A DNA stretch of 64,000 nucleotides from Sagittula sp048553715 (GCF_048553715.1 NZ_JBLZNC010000007.1:62001-126000), one strand, 5' to 3'; shown: positions 1 through 8,810, counted from the stretch's first letter. Translations and numbers: made by a program. Notes: generated from the letters alone by a model not told the origin.

Positions 1-11
1 AAGGAGGGCCA

Positions 12-881
12 ATGGCAGAGCATGAATTCCTGACAGTTCCGGAACTGGCCGAGCTGTTGCGCCTGAAGGATCGCAAGATCTACGACCTCGCCGCCACGGG
101 CGAGGTCCCCTGCACCCGCGCCACGGGCAAGCTGTTGTTTCCGGTGGCAGGCATTCGGGCGTGGTTGGACACACATTCCAGCGGCGCGGTGTCGAAACCG
201 CCGCGCCCTGCGGTGATGTTGGGCAGCCACGATCCCCTGCTGGATTGGGCGATCCGTGAATCCCGCTGTGGCCTTGCCACATACTTCGACGGCTCCTCTG
301 ACGGGATTGCCCGCTTTCGCCGCCGTGAAGGGGTGGCTGCGGGGCTGCATCTTCTCGACCCGGAGGGCCGCGAATGGAACACGCCGCGCGTGGCGCGGGA
401 TTGCGCGGGGCAGAACGCCGTTCTGGTGCGTTTTGCCACGCGGGCGCGGGGATTGGTTCTGGGCCGCGATGCGACGGGGATCACAGGCATGGGTGATCTT
501 GCCGGACGGCGGATCGTGCCCCGACAGCCCGAATCCGGCAGCGACGTGCTGTTCGCACAGCTTGCCCGTGACGCGGGACTGTCGCTCGACAGCCTTGAAC
601 ACACAGACATCGCGCGCACGGAAACCGAAGCGGTTCAGGCGCTGGCACGGGGCGAGGCCTGCGCCACGCTGGGACTGGAATCCGTGGCCCGCGATTTTGG
701 TCTGCCCTTCGTCCCGCTGATCGAGGAACGCTATGATCTGATCGTAAACCGTCGCGCGTGGTTCGACACCCCATTGCAACGTCTGATGGTTTTCTGCCAA
801 TCAGAGGCCATGCAGGCACGGGCGGACCGGATGGGTGGATACGACCTGACCGGCTTGGGCACCGTGCGCTGGAACGCCTGA
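12..881 (+). CDS. HTH (excisionase-type) regulator with periplasmic-binding-protein-like domain
   Basis: 289 aa. Residues about 6-58 form a small MerR/excisionase-type helix-turn-helix (FLTVPELAELLRLKDRKIY). Residues about 75-280 resemble the PBP-like domain found in molybdate/tungstate-linked regulators. A strong Shine-Dalgarno (AAGGAGG, bases 1-7) precedes the ATG, so the start is secure. No signal peptide is visible, which fits a cytoplasmic sensor that binds an oxyanion or small ligand and DNA. It lies at the window edge beside the formate dehydrogenase island, so an upstream molybdate or tungstate transporter is plausible but not visible. The ligand is inference; the domain architecture is seen. 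Confidence 0.75.
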   Translation: MAEHEFLTVPELAELLRLKDRKIYDLAATGEVPCTRATGKLLFPVAGIRAWLDTHSSGAVSKPPRPAVMLGSHDPLLDWAIRESRCGLATYFDGSSDGIARFRRREGVAAGLHLLDPEGREWNTPRVARDCAGQNAVLVRFATRARGLVLGRDATGITGMGDLAGRRIVPRQPESGSDVLFAQLARDAGLSLDSLEHTDIARTETEAVQALARGEACATLGLESVARDFGLPFVPLIEERYDLIVNRRAWFDTPLQRLMVFCQSEAMQARADRMGGYDLTGLGTVRWNA

Positions 882-892
882 GGAGACCCCCA

Positions 893-2125
893 ATGTTGCT
901 TGCTTCGCCACAGGCCACGCGCTGGCTGGACGACGACACCCACCGTTTGTTTCTGGCCGAAGACGCCCGCCGTCAATTTGCGTTTTTCCGCCACAGCCTG
1001 CGCGCCGATGGCGGGTTTCATCAACTTGATGTCGATGGCACACCCCGTCCAACACAGGTGCAGGAACTGCACGCCACCACACGGATGATCCATTCCTTTG
1101 CCTTGGGCAAGCTGGCCGGTCTGGACAAGGGCGACGATATGATCGCCCACGGGCTGAGCTATCTGGGCGCGGGGCATCACGACGCGCAATATGGCGGCTA
1201 TATCTGGGCGCGCGATGGCAAGGACATCAGCGACGGGCGCAAACTGGCCTATGGGCATGTCTTTGTCCTGCTCGCCGCTGCCAGCGCCCATGCCGCAGGG
1301 CATTCCACCGCTTTGGGTCTGTTGGATCAAGCCGATCAGGTGCTGACCCAACGGTTCTGGGAGGAAGACCACGGGCTGTTCGCGGACGAATGGAACCGCG
1401 ACTGGACCCCGTTTTCCAGCTATCGCGGCATGAATGCCAATATGCACGGGGTGGAGGCCCTGCTTGCCGCGTTCGAGGCGACAGGCCGCAAGCATTTTCT
1501 TAAACGCGCAGGGCGCATCCTTTCGTTTTTTATGGACACCATCGCCCCACAGTATGATTGGCGCATTCCGGAACATTACACGGCGGACTGGCAGGTCGAC
1601 CCCGCCTATGCGGGTGACCCGATGTTCCGACCGGCAGGCCACACGCCGGGACATTCGGTGGAATGGGCGCGGCTGTGGCTGCAATACGGGGCGCTGACCG
1701 GAACCGATGTCGAGGACGGCGCGCGCAAGATCGTGTATCGCGCCTTGCACGATGCATGGGACGAAAGCCGCGGCGGCGGTCTGATCTACACCTTGGACTT
1801 TGATGGCCAGCCCGCGATCCGAGACCGATACTGGTGGCCCGTGACTGAGGCCATCGGCGTTCTGGCCGCTTTGTTGAAAACCGGCGGCACCGCAGAGGAC
1901 GAGGCATGGTACCACAAGATGTGGCAGTTTGCCGACGCGCATCTGATTGACCACAACCAAGGCGGCTGGTTCCCCGAGCTGGATGACGACAACCGCCCGA
2001 AGGCGCGGCAATTCGCGGGCAAGCCCGACATCTACCACGCGCTGCAGGCGGATATTCTGCCGCTCTTGCCGGAGCGGGCGAATATCTACGACGGTTTGCG
2101 GGCGCTCATTCCTCCCAAGCTGTGA
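893..2125 (+). CDS. AGE-family epimerase/isomerase (N-acylglucosamine 2-epimerase-like)
   Basis: 410 aa. The start at 893 follows AGGAGACC (881-888), immediately after the upstream stop; an in-frame extension to 758 would run inside the upstream gene and is rejected. The protein matches the (alpha/alpha)6-barrel AGE family along its length, with the typical segments HATTRMIHSFALGKLAG, GHSVEWARLWLQYG and WWPVTEAIGVLAAL. Family members interconvert hexoses or N-acylhexosamines (mannose, sulfoquinovose, N-acylglucosamine). The substrate cannot be read here because no sugar pathway adjoins it. Its last 20 bases overlap the end of the convergent response-regulator gene. Confidence 0.85.
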   Translation: MLLASPQATRWLDDDTHRLFLAEDARRQFAFFRHSLRADGGFHQLDVDGTPRPTQVQELHATTRMIHSFALGKLAGLDKGDDMIAHGLSYLGAGHHDAQYGGYIWARDGKDISDGRKLAYGHVFVLLAAASAHAAGHSTALGLLDQADQVLTQRFWEEDHGLFADEWNRDWTPFSSYRGMNANMHGVEALLAAFEATGRKHFLKRAGRILSFFMDTIAPQYDWRIPEHYTADWQVDPAYAGDPMFRPAGHTPGHSVEWARLWLQYGALTGTDVEDGARKIVYRALHDAWDESRGGGLIYTLDFDGQPAIRDRYWWPVTEAIGVLAALLKTGGTAEDEAWYHKMWQFADAHLIDHNQGGWFPELDDDNRPKARQFAGKPDIYHALQADILPLLPERANIYDGLRALIPPKL

Positions 2126-3431
2126 GACGACGGTCGATGGTCTTGCGCGACACGCCCAAGCGTCGCGCAGCCTCGGCCCGGTTGCCCTCGCACAGGTCCA
2201 GAACATGCAGGATGTGGCGCTGCATCACCTGCTCCAGATTCTCGACAGCCCGCGCGCCAGTCACCTTTGAGTCGCCGGCAAATTCCGCTGGAAACCCGCC
2301 AAGGATCACCGAGCGTTCGATCAGGTTCTTGAGCTCGCGCACATTGCCGGGCCAGTGATAGCGGCTGAGCTTCAGCAAGGTATCTGCGGAAAGCTCCAAC
2401 ATCGGCAGGCCCAGCGTCGTCGACGACTGCTGCATGAACAGGGCGGAGAGTTCGGTGATATCCTCTAGCCGGTCCTTCAGGTCAGGCATATGGATGCGCA
2501 CCACGTTCATGCGGTGATACAGATCGGCGCGGAAACGCCCCTTGGCCACGGCGGCGTCGAGATCGGCGTTGGTTGCAAACAGCAAACGCAGGTTCAGCGG
2601 GAATTCCCGCTCGGCCCCGATGGGCCGCACCCGCTGGTCTTCGAGCACACGCAGCAGCGCCGCCTGCACGACCTCAGGCATCTGCGCCACCTCGTCCAGA
2701 AACAGCGTCCCCCCGTCCGCGAGTAAGAACAGCCCCGGTTTCAGATCATCGCCCGGCCCGTTCACGCCGAACAGTTCCTGTGCGATGGTATCAGGCGCGA
2801 TGGCCGCACAGTTGACAGGCACAAAGGGGCGTTCGGCACGATCAGACAGCCCATGCAGGGTGCGCGCGGCCAACTCCTTGCCCGTGCCGGACGCGCCGGT
2901 GAACAAGACCGGCGTCGGCAGGGGGGCGAGCGTTTTAAGCAGGCCGCGCACCTCTGTCAGCGCGGGCGATGTGCCCAGCAGCTTGCCCTGACCGTCGTGG
3001 TTCAGTTCGTGCCGCAGCAGCGTATTGTCCCGCCGCAGGTATTTGCGATCCAGCGTGCGCGCCACAGAGCCAAGGATCTGGTTGGCGCGAAACGGCTTGA
3101 GCACAAAATCCGAAACCCCCGCGCGCAACGCCGCAATGGCCGTTTCCAGATCGGCATAGGCGGTAATCAGGATGGTTTCCGCCATAAAGCCCAGCCGCCG
3201 CTGCTCTGCGACCCATTCCAGACCGGTCTTGCGCGGCATCACGTTGTCGAGGATCACCAGATCGAAATGGCATTCGTCCAGCTTGGCCGAGGCCTCGTCA
3301 GGTGAGGCGGCCAGTTCGACACGTTTGACCCGCGGCTGCAGCGTTTTGAACAGGAAGTTGCGCATGCCCGGCTCGTCATCGACGACCAGAACCTGCGCGC
3401 CTGCCAAATCGCTGCCGTAGTCCTCTGCCAT
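2106..3431 (-). CDS. NtrC-type response regulator lacking the GAFTGA loop
   Basis: 441 aa. An N-terminal receiver has acidic pocket DD18-19, phosphoacceptor Asp62 (LDNVMP) and Lys112 (LKPF). A central AAA+ domain has Walker A GASGTGK (179-185) and Walker B GTLFLDE (241-247). A C-terminal Fis-type helix-turn-helix follows (GNRAEAARRLGVSRKTIDRR). The stretch where sigma-54 activators carry GAFTGA reads FGVNGPGDDLKPGLF (221-235), so the sigma-54 contact loop is missing. It is the last gene of the FDH operon: its ATG overlaps the stop of the 42-codon gene before it (TGATG). The likely partner is the kinase at 16354-18339. It probably regulates this island by a sigma-54-independent route (inference). 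Confidence 0.88.
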   Translation of the reverse strand: MAEDYGSDLAGAQVLVVDDEPGMRNFLFKTLQPRVKRVELAASPDEASAKLDECHFDLVILDNVMPRKTGLEWVAEQRRLGFMAETILITAYADLETAIAALRAGVSDFVLKPFRANQILGSVARTLDRKYLRRDNTLLRHELNHDGQGKLLGTSPALTEVRGLLKTLAPLPTPVLFTGASGTGKELAARTLHGLSDRAERPFVPVNCAAIAPDTIAQELFGVNGPGDDLKPGLFLLADGGTLFLDEVAQMPEVVQAALLRVLEDQRVRPIGAEREFPLNLRLLFATNADLDAAVAKGRFRADLYHRMNVVRIHMPDLKDRLEDITELSALFMQQSSTTLGLPMLELSADTLLKLSRYHWPGNVRELKNLIERSVILGGFPAEFAGDSKVTGARAVENLEQVMQRHILHVLDLCEGNRAEAARRLGVSRKTIDRRLTAWEE

Positions 3432-3559
3432 CAGTCGATCCGGACGCTGCGATCATCCGCATGGGTTTGCGCCGTCGACAGGTTCAGCGCATTCAGACCG
3501 AACCAAGCCCCTGTCCCGATCACCGCCGCCGCCAGAATCCCAAGCAACACTGCCTTCAT
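3431..3559 (-). CDS. 42-residue single-span membrane peptide of the FDH operon
   Basis: Reading the minus strand gives a 42-codon gene with a hydrophobic N-terminal helix (MKAVLLGILAAAVIGTGAWF) and a short polar tail ending in DDRSVRID. A good ribosome-binding site (GGAAGGTGAG) sits just upstream of the ATG. The TGA stop overlaps the ATG of the response-regulator gene by one base (TGATG), so the two are translationally coupled. I do not recognise the family. The topology looks like a signal anchor with a short periplasmic tail. The coupling suggests a role tied to the regulator or to the FDH membrane subunit upstream. Confidence 0.65.
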   Translation of the reverse strand: MKAVLLGILAAAVIGTGAWFGLNALNLSTAQTHADDRSVRID

Positions 3560-3700
3560 CTCTCACCTTCCTTTGTGGCCTGTTTCGGCCAACTCACCAA
3601 AAGTCGCGAAGGCCACAGCCCCACTGCATTGTCACAGCGGGGCGGTGGCGATCTGCCCGTCAGACGCCACAGCAAGCCCCTTGATGGGACCGCCGTGCCC

Positions 3701-3745
3701 TTTGGTTGGCATATTCCTGCGCGGTGGCGGGACAGGCCAACCAAA
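3701..3745. repeat. Inverted repeat between FDH gamma gene and small membrane peptide gene
   Basis: Perfect 10-base arms TTTGGTTGGC (3701-3710) and GCCAACCAAA (3736-3745) flank a 25-base loop. They sit in the 217-base gap between two genes of the same leftward operon. There is no T-run after it on the minus strand, so it does not look like an intrinsic terminator. It could be an RNA-processing or stability element, or a regulator site. Confidence 0.5.
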
Positions 3746-3776
3746 GCAAAACCATCGCCCGCCTGAGCGTGGCGGA

Positions 3777-5036
3777 TCACTCCGCCGGTGTGTGGGACTT
3801 CAGCGCCTCGGGTGGGGCGGATGCCTCGCCCGCGGCCACCTTCTTTTCGTACCAGATCGAATGGTGCTGCACAGCCCAGTTCTCGTCCACCTGACCCGAC
3901 CCCATGGCATCAAAGGCCCCTTCCATACCGACCGAGCCGATGTAGATATGGGCGATGATGATGGCCATCATGACAAAAGCGATGATCGCATGCCACAACT
4001 GGGCAAGCTGCATCTCTTCTTGCGGGGCAAGGTTCACCGGCAGCGGGTCCATCCCCAACAAGGACGGCACGCCGAGATCATTTGCCAGCAGGAACGATTT
4101 GGCAAACAGCGGCAGCTCCATCGGAAACAGCAGCGACAGGCCCGACACCGACACCGACGTCCCGAACAGCACCACCGACCAGAAGATGATCTTCTGGCCT
4201 GCGTTGAATTTCTCCGCAGGCGGGTGATTGTCACCCACGATGCCGCCGTATTGCTTGAACCAGATCAGGTCGAGCTTGTTGGGAATGTTGTGCCAGACCC
4301 ACATAACGAACATCAAAACGATGCCCAGCATAAAGGCCCAGCTGACGTTGTTGTGGATGTATTTCGATCCGGTCAGCAGCCACGAATTCGCCTCATGGCC
4401 CATCAACGGGATCAGGAATTTCCGGCCGAACAGGGTGAACAGGCCGGTAAAGCCCAGCAGCACAAAGGACGAGGCCGTCATCCAATGCACCACACGTTCC
4501 AGCAGTTTGAACCGCTCGACCGTATGGCCGGTCTTGCCACCCTCGATCATGACCCGTCCACGCAGCACAAAGAACACCGCCAGCAGGCCGATGGTGCCCA
4601 ACAACAGCCATCCGCCATAGGTGCGCAGCGGCCCCGCCCGGAATGTCAGCCACGGCATGCCGCCGTCCTGGATCATGACCTGGCCGACTTCGGTATTGGT
4701 GCTGACACGGGCATCGGGCAGTTTGTCATAGCGGATGGCACGCCACAGGTCCGAATCCGAGGCATTGCCCAGCGGCGACATCTCGCGCGGGGGCACGGCA
4801 TCGCCGCCTGTGTTGCTGGACCGAAAGCTGTCGTCGATCTTTTGCCCTTCTTGACGGCGCAGAATATCCTCAAGCGTTTGCGCCCCGCCCGTTGCCTCCC
4901 GCGCGGCAGCCAGATCCAGCGCATCCTGCGGCGGGGCAGAAGGCGGTGCCAGCATGAATGAAAGCCCGGCCAGCACGGCCATGATCAGCAGGAGGCCCCA
5001 GACCCCGCGCGACCTTCCCTTGGAACGGTCTGTCAT
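3777..5036 (-). CDS. Formate dehydrogenase gamma subunit (cytochrome b)
   Basis: 419 aa. The start at 5036 (MTDRSKGRSRG) was chosen because the open frame upstream runs through the intergenic hairpin and antisense to the beta gene. Hydrophobic segments: an N-terminal span (GVWGLLLIMAVLAGLSFML), a second span near residue 135, and a four-helix cytochrome b core with candidate heme-ligand histidines in ERVVHWMT, YIHNNVSW, LWHAIIAF and AHIYIG. It should anchor the enzyme in the inner membrane and pass electrons to quinone. It is longer than the E. coli FdnI/FdoI type because of the extra N-terminal region with a periplasmic loop. It lies downstream of the beta gene in the same operon. Confidence 0.93.
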   Translation of the reverse strand: MTDRSKGRSRGVWGLLLIMAVLAGLSFMLAPPSAPPQDALDLAAAREATGGAQTLEDILRRQEGQKIDDSFRSSNTGGDAVPPREMSPLGNASDSDLWRAIRYDKLPDARVSTNTEVGQVMIQDGGMPWLTFRAGPLRTYGGWLLLGTIGLLAVFFVLRGRVMIEGGKTGHTVERFKLLERVVHWMTASSFVLLGFTGLFTLFGRKFLIPLMGHEANSWLLTGSKYIHNNVSWAFMLGIVLMFVMWVWHNIPNKLDLIWFKQYGGIVGDNHPPAEKFNAGQKIIFWSVVLFGTSVSVSGLSLLFPMELPLFAKSFLLANDLGVPSLLGMDPLPVNLAPQEEMQLAQLWHAIIAFVMMAIIIAHIYIGSVGMEGAFDAMGSGQVDENWAVQHHSIWYEKKVAAGEASAPPEALKSHTPAE

Positions 5037-5126
5037 GTCGATCCCCACGAATTGCGTCACGGACCTGCGCCCGATTGGCGGTCCGTCAGTTTGGATGCAG
5101 GCCCTGCGGCCCACATGAAACATGAT

Positions 5127-5153
5127 GTAGGCCGGGGATAATCCCCGGCCTAC
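5127..5153. repeat. Perfect 12-bp hairpin between FDH beta and gamma genes
   Basis: Arms GTAGGCCGGGGA (5127-5138) and TCCCCGGCCTAC (5142-5153) pair perfectly around a 3-base loop (TAA). It lies in the gap between the beta and gamma subunit genes. No T-tract follows on the minus strand, so it is more likely an mRNA-stabilising or partial-attenuation structure, or a dispersed intergenic repeat, than a full terminator. Confidence 0.75.
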
Positions 5154-5160
5154 GGGAGCG

Positions 5161-5754
5161 TTACTGCCCCTTTTGGTCGTAGGCGGTGCCCCAGCCCCAT
5201 GCGCCGGAGCCAAAGCCGCGCGCCACAACGCGTTCACGGTAGATGCCCGACACCACGTCGCCATCGCCCGCAAGAAGCGCCTTGGTAGAACACATCTCGG
5301 CACAGATCGGCAGTTTGCCTTCCGCGATGCGGTTACGGCCATACTTCTGGAACTCCTCTTGCGAGGTGTTCTCTTCGGGGCCACCGGCGCAAAAGGTGCA
5401 TTTGTCCATCTTGCCGCGCGACCCGAAGTTGCCCGCCTGCGGATACTGCGGCGCACCAAAGGGGCACGCGTAAAAGCAGTAGCCGCAGCCGATGCACAGA
5501 TCCTTGGAGTGCAGCACCACACCGTCATCGGTCTGGTAGAAACAATCCACCGGACAGACCGCCATGCAGGGCGCATCCGAGCAATGCATGCAGGCGACAG
5601 AGATCGAGCGTTCGCCCGGCTTGCCGTCCTGAATGGTCACCACGCGGCGGCGGTTGATGCCCCAAGGCACCTCGTGTTCATTCTTGCAGGCGGTGACGCA
5701 GGCGTTGCATTCAATGCAGCGTTCGGCGTCACAGAGAAACTTTGCTCTAGCCAT
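5161..5754 (-). CDS. Formate dehydrogenase beta subunit, four [4Fe-4S] ferredoxin-type
   Basis: 197 aa. Four ferredoxin-like cysteine groups are visible: CIECNACVTAC, CMHCSDAPCMAVCPVDC, CIGCGYCFYACP and CTFCAGG with a distal CAEMC. It carries electrons from the alpha subunit active site towards the cytochrome b. It lacks the C-terminal transmembrane helix that anchors the roughly 290-residue E. coli FdnH/FdoH proteins, so it is the short, soluble type. It starts 12 bases after the alpha gene stop and is co-transcribed with it. Confidence 0.95.
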   Translation of the reverse strand: MARAKFLCDAERCIECNACVTACKNEHEVPWGINRRRVVTIQDGKPGERSISVACMHCSDAPCMAVCPVDCFYQTDDGVVLHSKDLCIGCGYCFYACPFGAPQYPQAGNFGSRGKMDKCTFCAGGPEENTSQEEFQKYGRNRIAEGKLPICAEMCSTKALLAGDGDVVSGIYRERVVARGFGSGAWGWGTAYDQKGQ

Positions 5755-5766
5755 ATCAATCTCTCC

Positions 5767-8664
5767 TTATGCCGGCATGATCTTGCAGAGGGTGGCCTTG
5801 GTCTCTTGCATCTGAGTGACCGAGTCGTAGCCGTAGGTCTGCGCCGTATTGGTGGATTCCCCCAAAACGATGGGGTCCGCCCCTTCGGGGTATTTGGACC
5901 GCAGATCCTCGCCCTGAAAATGGCCGCCAAAGTGGAAGGGCATAAAGGCCACGCCTTCGCCCACACGTTCAGTGACCAGTGCCTTGACCTTGATCTTGCC
6001 GCCTTCGGGGCCTTCGACCCAGACCATACTCGCGTCGCGCACACCCAGATTGTTGGCATCACGGGTGTTGATTTCGATGAACATGTCCTGCTGCAACTCG
6101 GCCAGCCACGGGTTGGACCGGGTTTCATCGCCGCCGCCCTCGTATTCCACCAGACGGCCCGACGTCAGCACAATCGGATAGTCCTTGGAAAAGTCCTGCT
6201 TCTGGATCGACGCATACATCGTCGGCAGGCGGTAGAACTTGCGGTCGTCATAGGTCGGATAGTCTTCGACCAGATCGCGGCGGTTCGTGTACAGCGGCTC
6301 GCGGTGGACAGGGACCGGATCGGGGAAGGTCCAGACCACACAGCGTGCCTTGGCGTTGCCATAGGGCGCACAGCCGTGTTCGATCGCCACCCTCTGGATG
6401 CCGCCGGAAATATCCGTCTTCCAGTTGGTGTTCGGACCGGCCACGGCATCGATGGCCTCGCGTTCCTCTGCCGTCAGGTCGCCATCCCATCCCAGATCCA
6501 TCAGCATTTGCATGGTGAACTCGGGGTAGCCGTCCTGCAGCTCTGCGCCGGGGTTCGACACCCCCTCGGCCAACAGGTTTTCCCCATTGCGTTCAACACC
6601 ATAGCGCGCGCGGAACGGCAGACCGCCATCCTTTACGGGCAGATTGATGTTGTACAGGTTGGGCGAACCGGGGTGGTTCATCTCTGGCGTGCCCCAGCAC
6701 GGCCATGGCAGACCGTAATAGTCCCCATCCGCCGGCCCACCATTGGCGCGCAGCGTGGTGCGGTCAAAGGTATGCTGGTTTTCCATGTGCATCTTCAGGC
6801 GTTCCGGCGACTGGCCGGTGTAGCCCACAGTCCACATGCCGCGGTTGTATTCGCGGGTTGTGTCCTCGATGTTCGGGGTCACCCCATCATCTTCGATGGC
6901 GATGTTGCGGAACAGGCGGTCGTGGAAGCCGAACTTTTTGGCAAACAGGCCGATGATCTCGTGATCGGGCTTGGATTCAAAGATCGGATCAACAACCTTC
7001 TGACGCCACTGGATCGACCGGTTCGACGCGGTGACCGATCCGGTGGTTTCAAACTGCGTACAGGCCGGCAGCAGATAGACGCCATCGGTGCGGTCATGCA
7101 GCACGGCAGAAACCGTGGGATACGGGTCGACAACGACCAGCATATCCAGCATTTCCATCGCCTTCTTCATCTCGACCATACGGGTCTGAGAGTTCGGCGC
7201 ATGGCCCCAAAGCACCATCGCCCGCACATTGTTCGGCTGGTCGATGTTGTCCGCGTCTTCAAGGATACCGTCGATCCAACGCGACACCGGAATACCGGTC
7301 TCGTACATCAGATCCTTGTCCTTCCCATTGGCGCCTTTCATCTTGGCGAACTGACCGTTGAGCCAGTCAAAATCCTCGCCCCAAACGCGGCACCAGTGCT
7401 CCCACGATCCTTTGGCCAGACCGTAATAGCCCGCCAGCGTGTGCGACAGAACGCCAAGGTCGGTGGCCCCTTGCACGTTGTCGTGGCCACGGAAAATGTT
7501 GGTGCCGCCGCCCTCGACGCCCATGTTTCCCAGAGCCAGCTGAAGGATACAGTACGCGCGGGTGTTGTTGTTGCCGGTGGTGTGCTGCGTGCCACCCATA
7601 CACCAGATCACGGTGCCGGGTCGGTTGTTGGCCAGCGTCCGCGCCACGCGGTGCATCTGCGATTCCGGCACACCGGTCACGCGCTCGACTTCGGCGGGGT
7701 TCCACTTAGCCACTTCCTCGCGGATCTGGTCCATGCCCCAGACACGGGTGCGGATGAATTCCTCATCCTCCCAACCGTTTTCAAAGATGTGCCACAGCAG
7801 ACCCCAGACCACCGCCACGTCAGAGCCGGGGCGGATACGAACGAATTCATCCGCATGCGCCGCTGTCCGGGTAAAGCGCGGGTCGCAGACGATCATCGGT
7901 GCGTTGTTTTGCTCTTTCGCGCGCAAAACATGCAGCAAGGACACCGGGTGCGCCTCGGCTGGGTTGCCGCCGATGATAAAGATCGCACGGCTGTTGTGGA
8001 TGTCATTGTAGCTGTTGGTCATGGCGCCGTAGCCCCATGTGTTCGCAACGCCCGCAACGGTGGTCGAGTGACAGATCCGCGCCTGATGGTCGACGTTGTT
8101 GGTGCCCCAATAGCGCGCGAATTTCTGGAACAGGTAGGCCTGTTCGTTGTTATGCTTGGCCGATCCCAGCCAATAGACAGAATCCGGTCCGCTTTCGTCG
8201 CGGATCGACATCATGCGGTCGCCGATCTCGGTGATGGCCTCTTCCCAAGAGATGCGCACCCATTCCCCGTCGACTTTCTTCATCGGGTATTTCAGGCGGC
8301 GTTCGCCGTGGGTGTGTTCACGCACCGATGCGCCCTTGGCGCAGTGGGAGCCAAGGTTGAACGGGCTGTCCCAGCCGGGCTCCTGCCCGGTCCAGACGCC
8401 GTTTTGCACCTCGGCCATGACGGTACATCCGACGGAACAATGGGTGCAGACCGATTTCTTGATTTCGACGTTGCCGGTGGCCGCTGTTGCGGCGGCTGCG
8501 GGCTGAACAGTGCCACCTGTCGCGGCAATCGCTGCCATTCCCCCGATCGCCAGACCCGATCCGCGCAAGAACCCGCGGCGGTCAACCGAGGTCTTGGAAA
8601 CCTCGGACAGGATCGAAGTCCGCTGGGGGCGTCGCGCAACCCCGTTGGTCTTTTTCCTAAGCAT
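5767..8664 (-). CDS. Formate dehydrogenase alpha subunit, Tat-exported molybdopterin enzyme (Cys form)
   Basis: 965 aa. The ATG at 8664 is chosen over an in-frame ATG at 8685 because AGGGAGAG lies at the right distance before it. A Tat signal is present (DRRGFLRGSG, Arg29-Arg30). The [4Fe-4S] ligands are Cys73, Cys76, Cys80 and Cys108 (CTHCSVGC and HCAKG). The metal ligand falls in RICHS, Cys198, where E. coli FdnG has selenocysteine, so no UGA recoding is needed. The segment ending GYGAMTN matches the FDH signature. It oxidises formate to CO2 on a bis-pterin Mo or W centre, presumably in the periplasm. It is preceded by a TorD-like chaperone and a small Tat protein, as in other FDH clusters. 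Confidence 0.96.
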   Translation of the reverse strand: MLRKKTNGVARRPQRTSILSEVSKTSVDRRGFLRGSGLAIGGMAAIAATGGTVQPAAAATAATGNVEIKKSVCTHCSVGCTVMAEVQNGVWTGQEPGWDSPFNLGSHCAKGASVREHTHGERRLKYPMKKVDGEWVRISWEEAITEIGDRMMSIRDESGPDSVYWLGSAKHNNEQAYLFQKFARYWGTNNVDHQARICHSTTVAGVANTWGYGAMTNSYNDIHNSRAIFIIGGNPAEAHPVSLLHVLRAKEQNNAPMIVCDPRFTRTAAHADEFVRIRPGSDVAVVWGLLWHIFENGWEDEEFIRTRVWGMDQIREEVAKWNPAEVERVTGVPESQMHRVARTLANNRPGTVIWCMGGTQHTTGNNNTRAYCILQLALGNMGVEGGGTNIFRGHDNVQGATDLGVLSHTLAGYYGLAKGSWEHWCRVWGEDFDWLNGQFAKMKGANGKDKDLMYETGIPVSRWIDGILEDADNIDQPNNVRAMVLWGHAPNSQTRMVEMKKAMEMLDMLVVVDPYPTVSAVLHDRTDGVYLLPACTQFETTGSVTASNRSIQWRQKVVDPIFESKPDHEIIGLFAKKFGFHDRLFRNIAIEDDGVTPNIEDTTREYNRGMWTVGYTGQSPERLKMHMENQHTFDRTTLRANGGPADGDYYGLPWPCWGTPEMNHPGSPNLYNINLPVKDGGLPFRARYGVERNGENLLAEGVSNPGAELQDGYPEFTMQMLMDLGWDGDLTAEEREAIDAVAGPNTNWKTDISGGIQRVAIEHGCAPYGNAKARCVVWTFPDPVPVHREPLYTNRRDLVEDYPTYDDRKFYRLPTMYASIQKQDFSKDYPIVLTSGRLVEYEGGGDETRSNPWLAELQQDMFIEINTRDANNLGVRDASMVWVEGPEGGKIKVKALVTERVGEGVAFMPFHFGGHFQGEDLRSKYPEGADPIVLGESTNTAQTYGYDSVTQMQETKATLCKIMPA

Positions 8665-8684
8665 GTGTCTCTCTCCCTTGCGCA

Positions 8685-8702
8685 TCCGGACAGGGGTCCG
8701 GA
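8685..8702. repeat. Hairpin in the leader of the FDH alpha gene
   Basis: Arms TCCGGAC (8685-8691) and GTCCGGA (8696-8702) with a 4-base loop lie about 20 bases upstream of the alpha-gene start, within the operon. Being so close to the ribosome-binding site it could affect translation or protect a processed 5' end. Confidence 0.5.
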
Positions 8703-8810
8703 CTAGCTTGGTTGGCTCTTGACGTCGGGCAGTCGGGCCTCACGCAACCAGTCGCCTGTCGTCGGTTATCAGGTCCGCGTTGCTGCGGGCTCTGGGCTTT
8801 TTTGGCGCGC

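Noticed and set aside
3573..4961. 462-codon open frame on the plus strand
   Set aside because: Antisense shadow of the FDH gamma gene and its flanking gap; Gln/His/Arg-rich and without domains.
5173..8706. 1177-codon open frame on the plus strand
   Set aside because: It lies exactly antisense to the FDH beta and alpha genes, has no recognisable domain, and its composition is the complement of their third-position GC bias.
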